From Lachnotalea sp. AF33-28 (GTDB taxonomy: Bacteria; Bacillota; Clostridia; Lachnospirales; Lachnospiraceae): DNA of 64,000 nucleotides. The notes under the pieces were generated by a model. It saw only the letters and a program-made list of their open reading frames with translations. It was not told the DNA's origin and did not search any database. Location: assembly GCF_003477885.1 (NCBI RefSeq), contig NZ_QUEE01000002.1, positions 1 through 64,000 of the forward strand, written 5' to 3'. How positions within the stretch are numbered: the stretch's first letter is position 1; every line of letters starts with the position of its first letter. Shown piece by piece: positions 40,691 to 50,743 of the stretch. Made by a program: the position numbers and the translations under genes.

Positions 40691-42737
40691 ACCAAAAAGG
40701 AAAATACCATTTGCAAAATATATGCAGAGAAAGCTGGCGTTCGTGTTTTTTACCGTGGCGCTGGCTTTGTTTGCACTTGGATTTGTATTGGTAGGAATTG
40801 CCAAGGAAGACGGTGAAGACTACAAAAGGATCGTCCTTTCCCAGCAGTCCTACGACAGCCGTGTGATCATGGCGTCCAGAGGCGAGATTTGGGACCGCAA
40901 CGGTACCAGGCTTGCCATGAATGAAAAGGTATATAACCTGATACTGGACCCCAAGGTCATGCTCTCAGGTGAGGAGAAAAATTACAGGGACGCCACGCTG
41001 GATGCGCTTGTTTCCGTATTTGGCTATGACCGGGCTGAACTGGAAGACATACTGGAAGAAAAGCCGGAGAGCAGCTATGTGCGGTACGCCAGGCAGTTAA
41101 GCGGCGAACAGAAGGAAGCATTTCTTTCCTATCAGGAAGAATTCAATGACCGGATGAAGAAAGAGAAAAGCAAAGCGAGGGTGAAGGGCGTATGGTTTGA
41201 AGACGAATACAAACGGATTTATCCCTATAATAACCTGGCTTGCGAGCTGATCGGCTTTTCTTCTGGAGACGGCACCCAGGGTAACTGGGGAATGGAACAG
41301 TACTATAACGATGAGCTGGCCGGAACCAACGGCCGTGAATACGGCTATCTGAACGATGATTCCAATCTGGAGCGGGTAACGGTTAAGCCGCAGAACGGAT
41401 ACACGCTGGTATCCACGATAGACGCCACCGCACAGCAGATCGTGGAAGAACACATCGCCAATTTCAACGCCACGATCGGGGCGAAGAATGTCGCATGTAT
41501 CGTAATGAAGCCGAATACGGCTGAAGTGCTGGCTATGGCGGCCAGTGACAGCTTCAATCTGAATCAGCCCGCGGATCTGACGCCGTACTTTTCGGAAGAT
41601 CAGATTGCCGCGATGACGCAGGAAGAAAAAACGGAATTTCTGAATAACCTGTGGAGAAATTTCTGTATCAGCGATACCTATGAGCCGGGATCCACCGCCA
41701 AATCCCTGACGATCGCCGCGGGTATTGAAGAAGCGAGACTTAAGGGAAATGAAAGCTTCCTCTGTGACGGCTATGAGGAGGTAGGTGGATACAAGATCGG
41801 ATGCCATAACACACGGGGACACGGGTGGCTGACAGTGACACAGGCGCTCATGAGCTCCTGCAACGATGCGTTGATGCAGATGGCCAGAGATTATATTAAA
41901 CCCGATGTGTTCTGCAGATATCAGAAGATTTTTGGGCTGGGTCAGTCCACGGGCATTGATCTGCCGGGTGAGGCGGAAGGTATTCTTCATGCTGAAGAGA
42001 CCATGGGAAGTACTGACCTGGCTACAAACTCCTTTGGACAGAACTTTAACGTCACGATGATCCAGATGGCGGCCGCGTACTGTTCCCTTCTAAACGGCGG
42101 TTATTACTATGAACCCCGCATGGTAAAGCAGATCCTGGATGAAGACGGCAATGTGGTGAAAAATCTGGATCCGGTGCTGGTAAGGCGTACGATCAGCGAA
42201 CACACCTCTGAATTTATAAAAGAAGCCCTGTTTCAGGTGGTGGAAGGCGGAACAGGACAAAAGGCCGCGATCCCCGGTTATGAGATGGGTGGAAAAACCG
42301 GAACCGGTGAGAAGTATCCGCGAGGCGACGAGAAGTATATTATATCCTTTGTGGCCTGCATTCCGGCGCACAATCCGGAGCTTTTCATCTATACGCTGAT
42401 CGACGAGCCCAATATCCCCAAACAGTCCGAGAGCAAATATGTGACAGATCTGTGCAGGGATATATTGGTGGATCTCCTTCCTTATTTCAATATATATCCC
42501 ACGCGGGAAATTCCTGCAGAGGAACAGCCGCCGGAAGAAACACAGCCGGAAGACAACAATCCCGACAATCCTGACGGGGAAAATCCGGATGGAGAGAATC
42601 CGGAAGAACCGGAAACAAATCCGATCACCATCATTGATTCGGAAGAAAATTATGATAACAGCGTATTCTATGACGAGGTTTCCGGAAACCAGGCCCCGGA
42701 AGATAACGGCGGTGACAGCGGCAGCGGTCAGCCGTAA
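40671..42737 (+). CDS. Septal penicillin-binding protein (FtsI/PBP2B class)
   Basis: A class B transpeptidase for septal peptidoglycan. 688 residues from ATG 40671 (an alternative ATG at 40659 adds four residues). One membrane helix (about 20-40), a dimerisation domain (SRGEIWDRNGTRLA), then a transpeptidase with STAK (EPGSTAKSL), SxN (SSCND) and KTG (GGKTGTGEK). The last 70 residues are Pro/Asp/Glu/Asn-rich low complexity. No PASTA domain. It overlaps ftsL by 20 bp. Confidence 0.88.
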   Translation: MKTSRNKPKRKIPFAKYMQRKLAFVFFTVALALFALGFVLVGIAKEDGEDYKRIVLSQQSYDSRVIMASRGEIWDRNGTRLAMNEKVYNLILDPKVMLSGEEKNYRDATLDALVSVFGYDRAELEDILEEKPESSYVRYARQLSGEQKEAFLSYQEEFNDRMKKEKSKARVKGVWFEDEYKRIYPYNNLACELIGFSSGDGTQGNWGMEQYYNDELAGTNGREYGYLNDDSNLERVTVKPQNGYTLVSTIDATAQQIVEEHIANFNATIGAKNVACIVMKPNTAEVLAMAASDSFNLNQPADLTPYFSEDQIAAMTQEEKTEFLNNLWRNFCISDTYEPGSTAKSLTIAAGIEEARLKGNESFLCDGYEEVGGYKIGCHNTRGHGWLTVTQALMSSCNDALMQMARDYIKPDVFCRYQKIFGLGQSTGIDLPGEAEGILHAEETMGSTDLATNSFGQNFNVTMIQMAAAYCSLLNGGYYYEPRMVKQILDEDGNVVKNLDPVLVRRTISEHTSEFIKEALFQVVEGGTGQKAAIPGYEMGGKTGTGEKYPRGDEKYIISFVACIPAHNPELFIYTLIDEPNIPKQSESKYVTDLCRDILVDLLPYFNIYPTREIPAEEQPPEETQPEDNNPDNPDGENPDGENPEEPETNPITIIDSEENYDNSVFYDEVSGNQAPEDNGGDSGSGQP

Positions 42738-42808
42738 TTGCCGGCTGGAAGTCATACATGCCCCTGGGCCGTAATACATTGTAATAAACACGGATCATCA
42801 GGAGCTCT

Positions 42809-44773
42809 ATGAAAAAAACGGAAGCGGATACAGAGGTGCGCCGGACAACCACAAATAACCGGAAGCGGATCATGCTGATCTTTGCTATTTCGGCTGTGCT
42901 CTCGGTGCTGCTGATCGGACGGCTGACGTACCTCATGATATTTCGGTCGGCTTATTACAGTGAGAAGGCGGATGAACTTCACGAAAGAGAGAGGGCTATC
43001 AAGGCCGCCAGAGGTGAAATATACGATGCAAACGGCACCGTAATCGCTACAAACCGCACGGTCTGCACCATATCCGTCATACATAATCAGATCACGGACC
43101 CGGACCGGGTGGTGGAGGTGCTTTCAAAAGAATTGGGCATGGACGAGGATAAAGTCCGCACCAGCGTAGAAAAATATACTTCCAGAGAGGTAATCAAATC
43201 CAATGTGGACAAATCGGTAGGAGACAGCATAAGGCAGTATGCGCTTAACGGAGTGAAGGTGGATGAGGATTATAAACGGTATTACCCCTTTGACACGCTG
43301 GCCTCCAAAGTGCTCGGCTTCACCGGAAGCGACAACCAGGGTATTATCGGCCTGGAGGTCAAATATGAGGATGTCTTAAAGGGCATCGACGGACAGATCC
43401 TGACGCTGACCGATGCCAAGGGCATTGAGATTGACGGCGCGGCCGAAGGCAGGATTGAACCGGTCGCAGGCAACAATCTCTATCTGAGTCTGGATGTCAA
43501 TATTCAGAAATATGCTGAACAGGCCGCTATGCAGGTGATGGAGCAGAAAAATGCCAAAGCGGTGTCCATCATCGTGATGAACCCGCAGAACGGCGAGATT
43601 ATGGCCATGGTTAACGTTCCTGAATTTTCTTTAAATGACCCTTTTACGCTCAATTATGAACTTACGGAAGACGTGAGCGCCGAAGAGAAGCAGAATCTGC
43701 TTAATATGATGTGGAGAAACCGCTGCATTAACGACACCTATGAACCGGGCTCCACCTTTAAGATCGTGACCGCTTCCGCAGGTTTATCCGAAGGCGTGGT
43801 TTCGGTCAATGACCAATTTTACTGCCCGGGCTATAAGATCGTTGAGGACCGCCGCATCCGTTGCCACAAGGTATCGGGCCATGGGGCGGAAGATTTTGTA
43901 CACGGAGCCATGAATTCCTGTAATCCCGTATTCATCGAAGTGGGGCTGCGTCTTGGCGTCTCTAATATGTATAAGTATTTCAACCAGTTCGGGCTGCTAA
44001 GTAAAACCGGCATCGATCTGCCCGGAGAAGCCTCCACCATCATGCATAAGCAGGATAATGTGGGAGAAGTGGAGTTGGCGACCATCTCCTTCGGGCAATC
44101 CTTCCAGATCACTCCGATACGGCTGCTCACAACGGCCAGCGCCGTAATAAACGGCGGCACACTGGTCACTCCTCATTTCGGAGTAAGAGTGGAAAGCGCG
44201 GACGGCAGCAAGGTGGAGACGCTGACCTATCCTGTCACGGAAGGGGCGGTGGATAAAAATGTTTCCGATACCATGCGCAGCATACTCGAGAAGGTAGTGG
44301 CGGAAGGTTCCGGAAAAAGGGCCTATATCCCGGGATATCATGTAGGAGGCAAGACGGCCACCTCAGAAAAGCTGCCCAGAAGCCTGAAGAACTATATCTC
44401 GTCGTTTTTAGGCTTTGCTCCGGCCACCGATCCCAAGGTCATAGCGCTGATCACCATCGACGAGCCTGAAGGGATCTATTACGGCGGTACGATCGCTGCC
44501 CCGGCTGTAAAATCCATCTTTGAAAACATCCTTCCCTATCTCGGCATAGAGGAAGACTATAGCGTGGAAGAGATCGCTGCCTATGAGATCGGCGATGTTA
44601 TGATGGAAAACTATATGGGGATGGGGGTTTCCGATCTGAAGAAAAAGATCAGTGAAACCGACTTGGAGCCGATCTATCTCGGTGAAGGCGATTATGTTAC
44701 AGATCAGTTTCCGCTGGAGGGCGAGCTGATAAAAAAAGACAGTACAGTTATATTCTACCTTGGGAATAAATAA
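42809..44773 (+). CDS. Class B penicillin-binding protein with PASTA domain (SpoVD-like)
   Basis: 654 residues. A membrane helix (about 22-42), RAARGEIYDANGTV-type dimerisation segment, transpeptidase STFK (EPGSTFKIV) and SCN (MNSCNPVF), then one C-terminal PASTA domain (MGMGVSDLKKKI... VIFYLG). The third motif reads GGKTATSEK, so the usual KTG is KTA here. SpoVD makes spore cortex; with two PBPs in the cluster, this one most likely has the sporulation role, by analogy. Confidence 0.87.
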   Translation: MKKTEADTEVRRTTTNNRKRIMLIFAISAVLSVLLIGRLTYLMIFRSAYYSEKADELHERERAIKAARGEIYDANGTVIATNRTVCTISVIHNQITDPDRVVEVLSKELGMDEDKVRTSVEKYTSREVIKSNVDKSVGDSIRQYALNGVKVDEDYKRYYPFDTLASKVLGFTGSDNQGIIGLEVKYEDVLKGIDGQILTLTDAKGIEIDGAAEGRIEPVAGNNLYLSLDVNIQKYAEQAAMQVMEQKNAKAVSIIVMNPQNGEIMAMVNVPEFSLNDPFTLNYELTEDVSAEEKQNLLNMMWRNRCINDTYEPGSTFKIVTASAGLSEGVVSVNDQFYCPGYKIVEDRRIRCHKVSGHGAEDFVHGAMNSCNPVFIEVGLRLGVSNMYKYFNQFGLLSKTGIDLPGEASTIMHKQDNVGEVELATISFGQSFQITPIRLLTTASAVINGGTLVTPHFGVRVESADGSKVETLTYPVTEGAVDKNVSDTMRSILEKVVAEGSGKRAYIPGYHVGGKTATSEKLPRSLKNYISSFLGFAPATDPKVIALITIDEPEGIYYGGTIAAPAVKSIFENILPYLGIEEDYSVEEIAAYEIGDVMMENYMGMGVSDLKKKISETDLEPIYLGEGDYVTDQFPLEGELIKKDSTVIFYLGNK

Positions 44774-44845
44774 CAGGTGAAAAACTGCACGGTCCGAACT
44801 GGTATAAAATGGGTAAATACGTCGAAAAACCAAGGATTTCTAAGG

Positions 44846-44874
44846 TTGACGCTCCCAATAGAATGGATTATACT
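44846..44874 (+). promoter_or_regulatory. Promoter before mraY
   Basis: TTGACG (44846-44851) and TATACT (44869-44874), 17-nt spacer. It suggests that mraY-murD-ftsW-murA-divIB can be transcribed separately from the mraZ promoter. Confidence 0.65.
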
Positions 44875-44928
44875 AATACAGTTAAAATGAAGTAAGGCCG
44901 GTTTACGGCCAAGGATACGAGGTGCCCT

Positions 44929-45885
44929 ATGGTAAAAGATGTGATTTATGCAGTATTGATAGCTTTTGCGGTGAGTGCGCTGCTTTGCCCGATCATGATT
45001 CCGTTTCTTAAGAAGCTGAAATTTGGGCAGCAGGTGCGGGAAGACGGTCCGAAGGACCATCTGAAAAAGGCGGGGACTCCCACCATGGGCGGCCTTGTAA
45101 TCTTGTGCGGAATTGCGGCGGCCTCTCTTTTTTTTGTCAAAGAGTATCCGCGCATCATTCCCGTGCTGTTTGTAATGGTGGGATTTGGGGTGGTCGGATT
45201 TCTGGATGACTACATCAAGATCGTGATGAAGCGTTCCGAGGGACTTAATCCCAAGCAGAAACTGCTGTGCCAGATACTGATTACCGGGGTTTTCTGCTAT
45301 TATCTGATGACGACTCCGGGGCTTGGGACCGAGATACGGATACCGTTTATGCACGGTAAGACGGTGGATATCGGCTGGTGGTATGTGCCCCTTGTCTTTA
45401 TCGGGGTTCTGGCCACGGATAACGGTGTAAACTTTACGGACGGACTGGACGGTCTGTGCTCCAGTGTAACTATGCTGGTAGCCGTGTTCTTCACCGTTGT
45501 GGCCATAGGTGAACACAGCGGTCTGGAACCGATTACAGCGGCAGTGGTGGGAAGCCTGCTGGGATTTCTGTTGTTTAATGTATACCCGGCCAGAGTGTTT
45601 ATGGGCGATACCGGGTCCCTGGCGTTGGGCGGTTTTGTGTCTGCAACCGCATTCATGCTGAAGATGCCCCTGTTTATACTGATTGTGGGATTTATCTACT
45701 GTATAGAGATCCTTTCCGTCGTGCTGCAGGTGACCTATTTCAAACGCACCGGAGGGAAACGGCTGTTTCGGATGGCCCCGATCCATCACCACTTTGAGCT
45801 GTGCGGGTGGTCGGAAACGCGGGTGGTGGCGGTATTTTCCATCGTGACGGGTCTCTTGTGCCTGGTTGCATATCTGGCCCTGTAA
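44929..45885 (+). CDS. mraY: Phospho-N-acetylmuramoyl-pentapeptide transferase
   Basis: Makes lipid I from UDP-MurNAc-pentapeptide and undecaprenyl phosphate. 318 residues, ten membrane helices. Signature loops DDYIKIVMK, NFTDGLDGLCS (Mg-binding Asp), FMGDTGSLALGG and the HHHFELCGW motif are all present. ACGAGGTGCCCT precedes the ATG. Confidence 0.97.
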   Translation: MVKDVIYAVLIAFAVSALLCPIMIPFLKKLKFGQQVREDGPKDHLKKAGTPTMGGLVILCGIAAASLFFVKEYPRIIPVLFVMVGFGVVGFLDDYIKIVMKRSEGLNPKQKLLCQILITGVFCYYLMTTPGLGTEIRIPFMHGKTVDIGWWYVPLVFIGVLATDNGVNFTDGLDGLCSSVTMLVAVFFTVVAIGEHSGLEPITAAVVGSLLGFLLFNVYPARVFMGDTGSLALGGFVSATAFMLKMPLFILIVGFIYCIEILSVVLQVTYFKRTGGKRLFRMAPIHHHFELCGWSETRVVAVFSIVTGLLCLVAYLAL

Positions 45886-45989
45886 GAAGAGGAGTCCCTT
45901 GACTGTCCGGCACTTCGCCGCTGCAAATATCTAAAATTATAGGAAAGAAATGTGCGCATTAAAATCCGCGTGCAGATGGGAGCATAACA

Positions 45990-47342
45990 ATGGAATTTAC
46001 AAAAAGCGTGATTGTGGCCGGGGCCGGCAAGAGCGGCATCGGGGCGGCAGAGCTTCTGCTAAAGACAGGTGCGGATGTCATTCTGTACGACTCCAATGTG
46101 AATCAGAGCCCGGACACGATAAGAGAGAAGATATCGGGTAAACCCGGACTTAAGATCGTGCTGGGAGGGCTTACGGATGAGATAATGGAAAGCGCTGAAG
46201 TCTGTGTGATCAGCCCGGGTATTTCCATGGATGCGGAATTTGTGAAAAAGATGCAGAGCCGCGGCCTGCCCATATGGAGCGAGATCGAATTGGCTTACCG
46301 CTTTGCGAAGGGAAAATTGGCGGCCATCACAGGCACGAACGGCAAGACCACCACGACGGCTCTCACGGGTGAAATAGTAAGGGCATGGAATGAGAATACC
46401 TTTGTAGTTGGAAATATCGGCGTAGCCTATACCTCACAGGCGCTTAAAACCGCGGATGATTCTGTGACTGTGGCGGAGGTGAGCAGCTTTCAGCTGGAGA
46501 CCATCCGGCGGTTAAAGCCGGATGTGAGCGCTATATTAAACATCACCCCCGATCATTTGAACCGGCATAAGACGATGGAGGAATATATCCGTGTGAAAGA
46601 GAGCATCGCCGTCAATCAGAGTGAGAACGATACCTGTGTGCTTAATTACGAAGATGAGATATTAAGGGAGTTCGGCGGAGCGCTTAAGGCAAGGGTGCGC
46701 TATTTCAGCAGCGCCAGAGAACTCAAAGAAGGAGCTTTCCTTAGAGATGGGGAGATTATCTGCAGGGAGGATGGGGAAGAGATACGTGTCTGCCCTGTTT
46801 CGGAACTGAGGATAATCGGGAGACACAACTATGAAAACGCTATGGCGGCGGTGCTGATTGCCAGAGCGCTGTCGGTGCCGTTTGAAATCATCGCGGCAGT
46901 CCTCAAACAGTTCGCCCCGGTGGAGCACAGAATAGAGTTCGTGACGGAACGAGACGGTGTCCGCTATTATAACGATTCGAAAGGAACCAATCCTGATGCG
47001 GCTATCCAGGGCATCAAAGCCATGACACGGCCGACGGTTCTGATTGCGGGAGGATACGATAAGCAGTCGGAGTACGATGAATGGATCCTGTCCTTTAACG
47101 GAAATGTAAAACAGATGATTCTCTTAGGGCAGACCGCCGATAAGATTGAAGCGGCGGCAGCCAGGCTGGGATTTGTAAACTGTGTCCGCGCTTCTTCGAT
47201 GGAAGAGGCGGTTGCGATGGCGTCAAGAGCCGCCGTACCGGGAGATGCGGTCCTTCTTTCGCCCGCCTGCGCCAGCTGGGGGATGTTCCCCAACTACGAG
47301 GAGAGGGGACGCATATTCAAAGAGTGTGTAAAAGCGCTGTAA
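45990..47342 (+). CDS. murD: UDP-N-acetylmuramoylalanine-D-glutamate ligase
   Basis: Adds D-Glu to UDP-MurNAc-L-Ala. 450 residues. ATP loop GTNGKTTTTAL (115-125), ITPDHLNRH and YYNDSKGTNPDA match the Mur ligase family; the N-terminal Rossmann part is typical of MurD. The SD before ATG 45990 is weak. There is no murE, murF or murG beside it. Confidence 0.96.
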   Translation: MEFTKSVIVAGAGKSGIGAAELLLKTGADVILYDSNVNQSPDTIREKISGKPGLKIVLGGLTDEIMESAEVCVISPGISMDAEFVKKMQSRGLPIWSEIELAYRFAKGKLAAITGTNGKTTTTALTGEIVRAWNENTFVVGNIGVAYTSQALKTADDSVTVAEVSSFQLETIRRLKPDVSAILNITPDHLNRHKTMEEYIRVKESIAVNQSENDTCVLNYEDEILREFGGALKARVRYFSSARELKEGAFLRDGEIICREDGEEIRVCPVSELRIIGRHNYENAMAAVLIARALSVPFEIIAAVLKQFAPVEHRIEFVTERDGVRYYNDSKGTNPDAAIQGIKAMTRPTVLIAGGYDKQSEYDEWILSFNGNVKQMILLGQTADKIEAAAARLGFVNCVRASSMEEAVAMASRAAVPGDAVLLSPACASWGMFPNYEERGRIFKECVKAL

Positions 47343-47388
47343 CTGTCAAAAGTACACCCTGTGGAACAAAAAACGAGGAGTGGAATGA

Positions 47389-48555
47389 ATGGAAAGACGT
47401 CAGGGAAAACGGACAGAGAAAACCAGAAGATATTATGACTACAGCCTGCTTTTTATCATTATATTTCTGTCATGCTTCGGCTTGATTATGATCTACAGCA
47501 GCAGCGCCTATGTGGCGGAAATGAAATTCAGCGACGGCTCCATTCATTTTCTGAAACGCCAGGCACTTATTTCAGCGGCCAGTTTTGTGGTCATGTTGGT
47601 CATCTCCAAGATGAACTATCATTTTTTTGCGAAATTTGCGGTGCTGGGCTATGGCGCCGCGGTGCTTTGTATGATTCTGGTTAATTTCACACCTCTCGGA
47701 ATAGAGAGAAACGGACAGAAGCGCTGGCTGGGCGTATCGGAGTCATTGAGCTTTCAGCCAACGGAGCTTGTAAAAGTTGCCGTGATCCTGGCGCTTGCCT
47801 GTCTGATCGTCTTATATGTCAAACGTAAGAAAATGGACGAATGGGGCACGATCTTTCTGATGGTCTTTGTGACCGCCGTACCCGGACTGCTTGTACTGAT
47901 GAATAACTTAAGCTCCGGAATCATTATCCTGGGCATAGGGTTTACGATGGTGTTTGTGGCCAGCAGAAAGAAGCTTCGGTTTGCAGTTGTAGTGGGGCTG
48001 GGCGTTGTAGCGGTCATAGCGGCCCTGCAGCTGGGGGATAAGCTGGTGGAGATGGGAGTGCTGGAAAGCTATCAGCTGGACAGAATCCATGTGTGGAGGT
48101 CCCCGGAGAGCTATCCTCTGGAGGGCGGATATCAGGTGCTTCAGGGTCTGTATGCGATCGGATCGGGCGGCATATTCGGCAAAGGGTTAGGCAACAGCAT
48201 CCAGAAGCTAAGCTTCGTGCCGGAAGCCCAGAACGATATGATTTTCTCCATCATTTGTGAGGAACTGGGGCTGTTCGGGGCTGCCTGTCTGATTCTGCTT
48301 TTCCTGTTCATGATATGGCGTTTCATGGTGATTGCCAACAATGCTCCCGACCTCTTGGGATCGATGATTGTTGTGGGGGTTATGGCGCATATTGCCATAC
48401 AGGTCATTTTAAACATAGCGGTTATCACCAATACGATACCCAATACCGGCATCACGCTGCCGTTTATCAGTTACGGCGGCACGTCGGTACTTTTCCTTAT
48501 GGTAGAGATGGGAATGGTTCTAAGCGTGTCCAACCAAATAAAGATAGAAAAATGA
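47389..48555 (+). CDS. FtsW/SpoVE-type peptidoglycan glycosyltransferase
   Basis: A SEDS protein that polymerises lipid II together with a class B PBP. 388 residues, about ten membrane helices. It includes YSSSAYVAEM, GIERNGQKRWLGV, the SFQPTELVK site and AQNDMIFSIICEELGLFG, with ITLPFISYGGTS near the end. In sporulating clostridia the gene at this position is often called spoVE; division and sporulation roles cannot be told apart here. Confidence 0.92.
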   Translation: MERRQGKRTEKTRRYYDYSLLFIIIFLSCFGLIMIYSSSAYVAEMKFSDGSIHFLKRQALISAASFVVMLVISKMNYHFFAKFAVLGYGAAVLCMILVNFTPLGIERNGQKRWLGVSESLSFQPTELVKVAVILALACLIVLYVKRKKMDEWGTIFLMVFVTAVPGLLVLMNNLSSGIIILGIGFTMVFVASRKKLRFAVVVGLGVVAVIAALQLGDKLVEMGVLESYQLDRIHVWRSPESYPLEGGYQVLQGLYAIGSGGIFGKGLGNSIQKLSFVPEAQNDMIFSIICEELGLFGAACLILLFLFMIWRFMVIANNAPDLLGSMIVVGVMAHIAIQVILNIAVITNTIPNTGITLPFISYGGTSVLFLMVEMGMVLSVSNQIKIEK

Positions 48556-48622
48556 GAAAAACACGAAACCATTTATCGCAGTCTACATAGGATAACATAG
48601 GAAAGTTTTTGGAGGTAGCAGG

Positions 48623-49870
48623 TTGTCTACATTACAAATTCAAGGCGGGTATCCTTTGAGGGGCGAGATAAAGGTGCAGGGTTCCAAAAATGCGGTGCTG
48701 CCCATCATGGCAGCATCTCTTTTGCATAAAGGGGTTTCGGTGATAGAGAACGTGCCGTATATTGATGATGTACACAGTATGCGGGAGATACTGGAGGAAC
48801 TGGGCGCGAAAACGAAACTGGAACAGCACTGCTTAAGCATTGATGCTTCGCAGCTTGGCACCACATCGATCCCTCTTAAAACGGTACAGAAGATGCGCTC
48901 ATCCATCACGATTTTGGGAGCGCTGCTGGGAAGGGCAAACGAAGCGGTTACCTATTATCCCGGAGGATGTTCGATCGGTAAAAGGCCCATCGACCTGCAC
49001 TTATCCGGTCTGGAAAAGCTGGGCGCCAGCGTGGAGGTGGAGGGAATAAAGATCCATGCATCCGCCGCCAGATTATCGGGAGCCGAAGTCAGTCTCATAT
49101 TCCCCAGCGTAGGAGCTACGGAAAATATCATACTTGCCGCAGTTAAGGCAGAAGGTATGACTGTGATCCATGGCGCTGCGAAAGAGCCGGAAGTGGTGGA
49201 GATGTGCTGTTTTCTTCGCCGCATGGGAGCAAAGATTCAGGGGGACGGTACGGATACGGTGGCCGTATTCGGAGGCGCGCCGTTACATGATGTGGTTTAC
49301 CGCGTTTCGGGTGACCGCATTGTGGCGGGAACCTATCTGGCAGCAGCTGCTGCGGCCGGCGGAGAAGTGACGGTTGCAGAGATATCTCCGGAGTTCATGT
49401 CCGGCATGGTAAAAGAGCTGGTATATGCCGGGTGCAGCGTGAGCCAGCGCATGGACAGCATAACCATATCCGCTCCGAAAAGGCTGCGGGCCATACCGTA
49501 TATCAAGACTGCACCGTATCCTGGCTTCCCCACGGATATGCAGTCACAGTTTATGGCGGCGCTCATCAGTGCCGAAGGTGTCAGCGTGCTGGAGGAAACC
49601 ATATTTGAAGACCGGTTTAAGACGGCCTTTGAGCTGCAGAAGATGGGAGCTGATATCAGACTGGAAGGCGGCACGGCCGTGATCACAGGCGTTAAGAGGC
49701 TCCAAGGTGCGGATGTGACCGCGAAAGATCTGCGGGGCGGTGCGGCGCTGGTGGTGGCTGCCCTCTCTGCGGAAGGTGAATCACGCATAGACGGCTGTGA
49801 ATATATACAGCGGGGATATGAAGCGATAGACAGGGATTTGGTGCTCCTGGGAGGCAGGATACGGTGGTAA
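48623..49870 (+). CDS. murA: UDP-N-acetylglucosamine 1-carboxyvinyltransferase
   Basis: First committed step of peptidoglycan synthesis (PEP to UDP-GlcNAc), fosfomycin target. 415 residues. KNAVLPIMAASLL and PEP-binding Cys116 in YYPGGCSIGKRPIDLHL, so fosfomycin-sensitive type. The start is TTG 48623, with GGAGG about 9 nt upstream. Its stop overlaps the GTG start of the next gene by 7 nt. Confidence 0.96.
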   Translation: MSTLQIQGGYPLRGEIKVQGSKNAVLPIMAASLLHKGVSVIENVPYIDDVHSMREILEELGAKTKLEQHCLSIDASQLGTTSIPLKTVQKMRSSITILGALLGRANEAVTYYPGGCSIGKRPIDLHLSGLEKLGASVEVEGIKIHASAARLSGAEVSLIFPSVGATENIILAAVKAEGMTVIHGAAKEPEVVEMCCFLRRMGAKIQGDGTDTVAVFGGAPLHDVVYRVSGDRIVAGTYLAAAAAAGGEVTVAEISPEFMSGMVKELVYAGCSVSQRMDSITISAPKRLRAIPYIKTAPYPGFPTDMQSQFMAALISAEGVSVLEETIFEDRFKTAFELQKMGADIRLEGGTAVITGVKRLQGADVTAKDLRGGAALVVAALSAEGESRIDGCEYIQRGYEAIDRDLVLLGGRIRW

Positions 49871-50613
49871 AATCAAAGAAGAGAAAAAAGAGTAAGAAGA
49901 AACTGCTGATAGCCTTGCTGCTCACATTTCTGGTGCTGGCCGCGTCAGCGGCCGCGGTGAGCAACATCACGATTACCGAGATGTCTGTGGAGGGCAACAA
50001 GCATTACACCAAAGAGGAAATCAGGGATATCCTATTCGGTACTGCGAAGGAGCGAAACACGCTGTATTGCTTTTTGAACCAGAAGTTCGGTGAACCGAAG
50101 GATATCCCCTTTGTAGACCGCTACGATATTGAATTCTCCGGCCTGAACCGCGTAGATGTCATCATCTATGAAAAGAGTGTGGTGGGCTATATCGAATACA
50201 TGGGAAGCTATATGTATTTTGACCGGGACGGGATTATTGTGGAGAGCTCCAGTAAACCTACCGCGGGCATCCCTCTTGTAACCGGCCTGGATTTTGACCG
50301 GATCGTGCTCTACCGGGAACTGCCTGTCAAGAAAAAAGAGGTCTTTGATGAGATACTGACACTTACGCAGCTGTTCACAAAATACGATCTGAAGGTGGAC
50401 AAGGTATACTTTGACAGCAGCTTAAACGTGGTGCTCTATATTGGCGAGATCAGAGTGCGCATGGGAAGCAATACACTTTTGGAGGGCAAGGTTGCGGAAC
50501 TGCATGATATGCTGCCCCATATACAGGATAAAGGGCCTGGCACCCTGTATCTGGATGTCTATTCGGAATCGGCCATTGACCGCAATTACGTATTTGAAAA
50601 AGATGGTAATTAA
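49864..50613 (+). CDS. Cell division protein FtsQ/DivIB-like
   Basis: 249 residues. A highly basic N-terminus (KSKKRKKSKKK), one membrane helix (about 15-35) and a POTRA-type domain starting ITEMSVEGNKHYTKEEIRDILF, then the FtsQ beta domain. It stabilises the divisome with FtsL. GTG 49864 has GGGAGG 9 nt upstream. ftsZ follows after 130 bp. No ftsA lies between. Confidence 0.88.
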   Translation: MVKSKKRKKSKKKLLIALLLTFLVLAASAAAVSNITITEMSVEGNKHYTKEEIRDILFGTAKERNTLYCFLNQKFGEPKDIPFVDRYDIEFSGLNRVDVIIYEKSVVGYIEYMGSYMYFDRDGIIVESSSKPTAGIPLVTGLDFDRIVLYRELPVKKKEVFDEILTLTQLFTKYDLKVDKVYFDSSLNVVLYIGEIRVRMGSNTLLEGKVAELHDMLPHIQDKGPGTLYLDVYSESAIDRNYVFEKDGN

Positions 50614-50648
50614 TTTGCGAAATTTCTAAAAAAAATGCAATCTAAAGG

Positions 50649-50677
50649 TTGATTATTTTGTTAAAATCAAATATGAT
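50649..50677 (+). promoter_or_regulatory. ftsZ promoter
   Basis: TTGATT (50649-50654) and TATGAT (50672-50677), 17-nt spacer, giving a leader of about 60 nt before the ftsZ SD. Confidence 0.65.
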
Positions 50678-50743
50678 AATAAGAAGGTAAAGCTGTCTAT
50701 TATAATTCAGTATGAAACGCTGTTGGAAAAAGGAGGATTTTCC

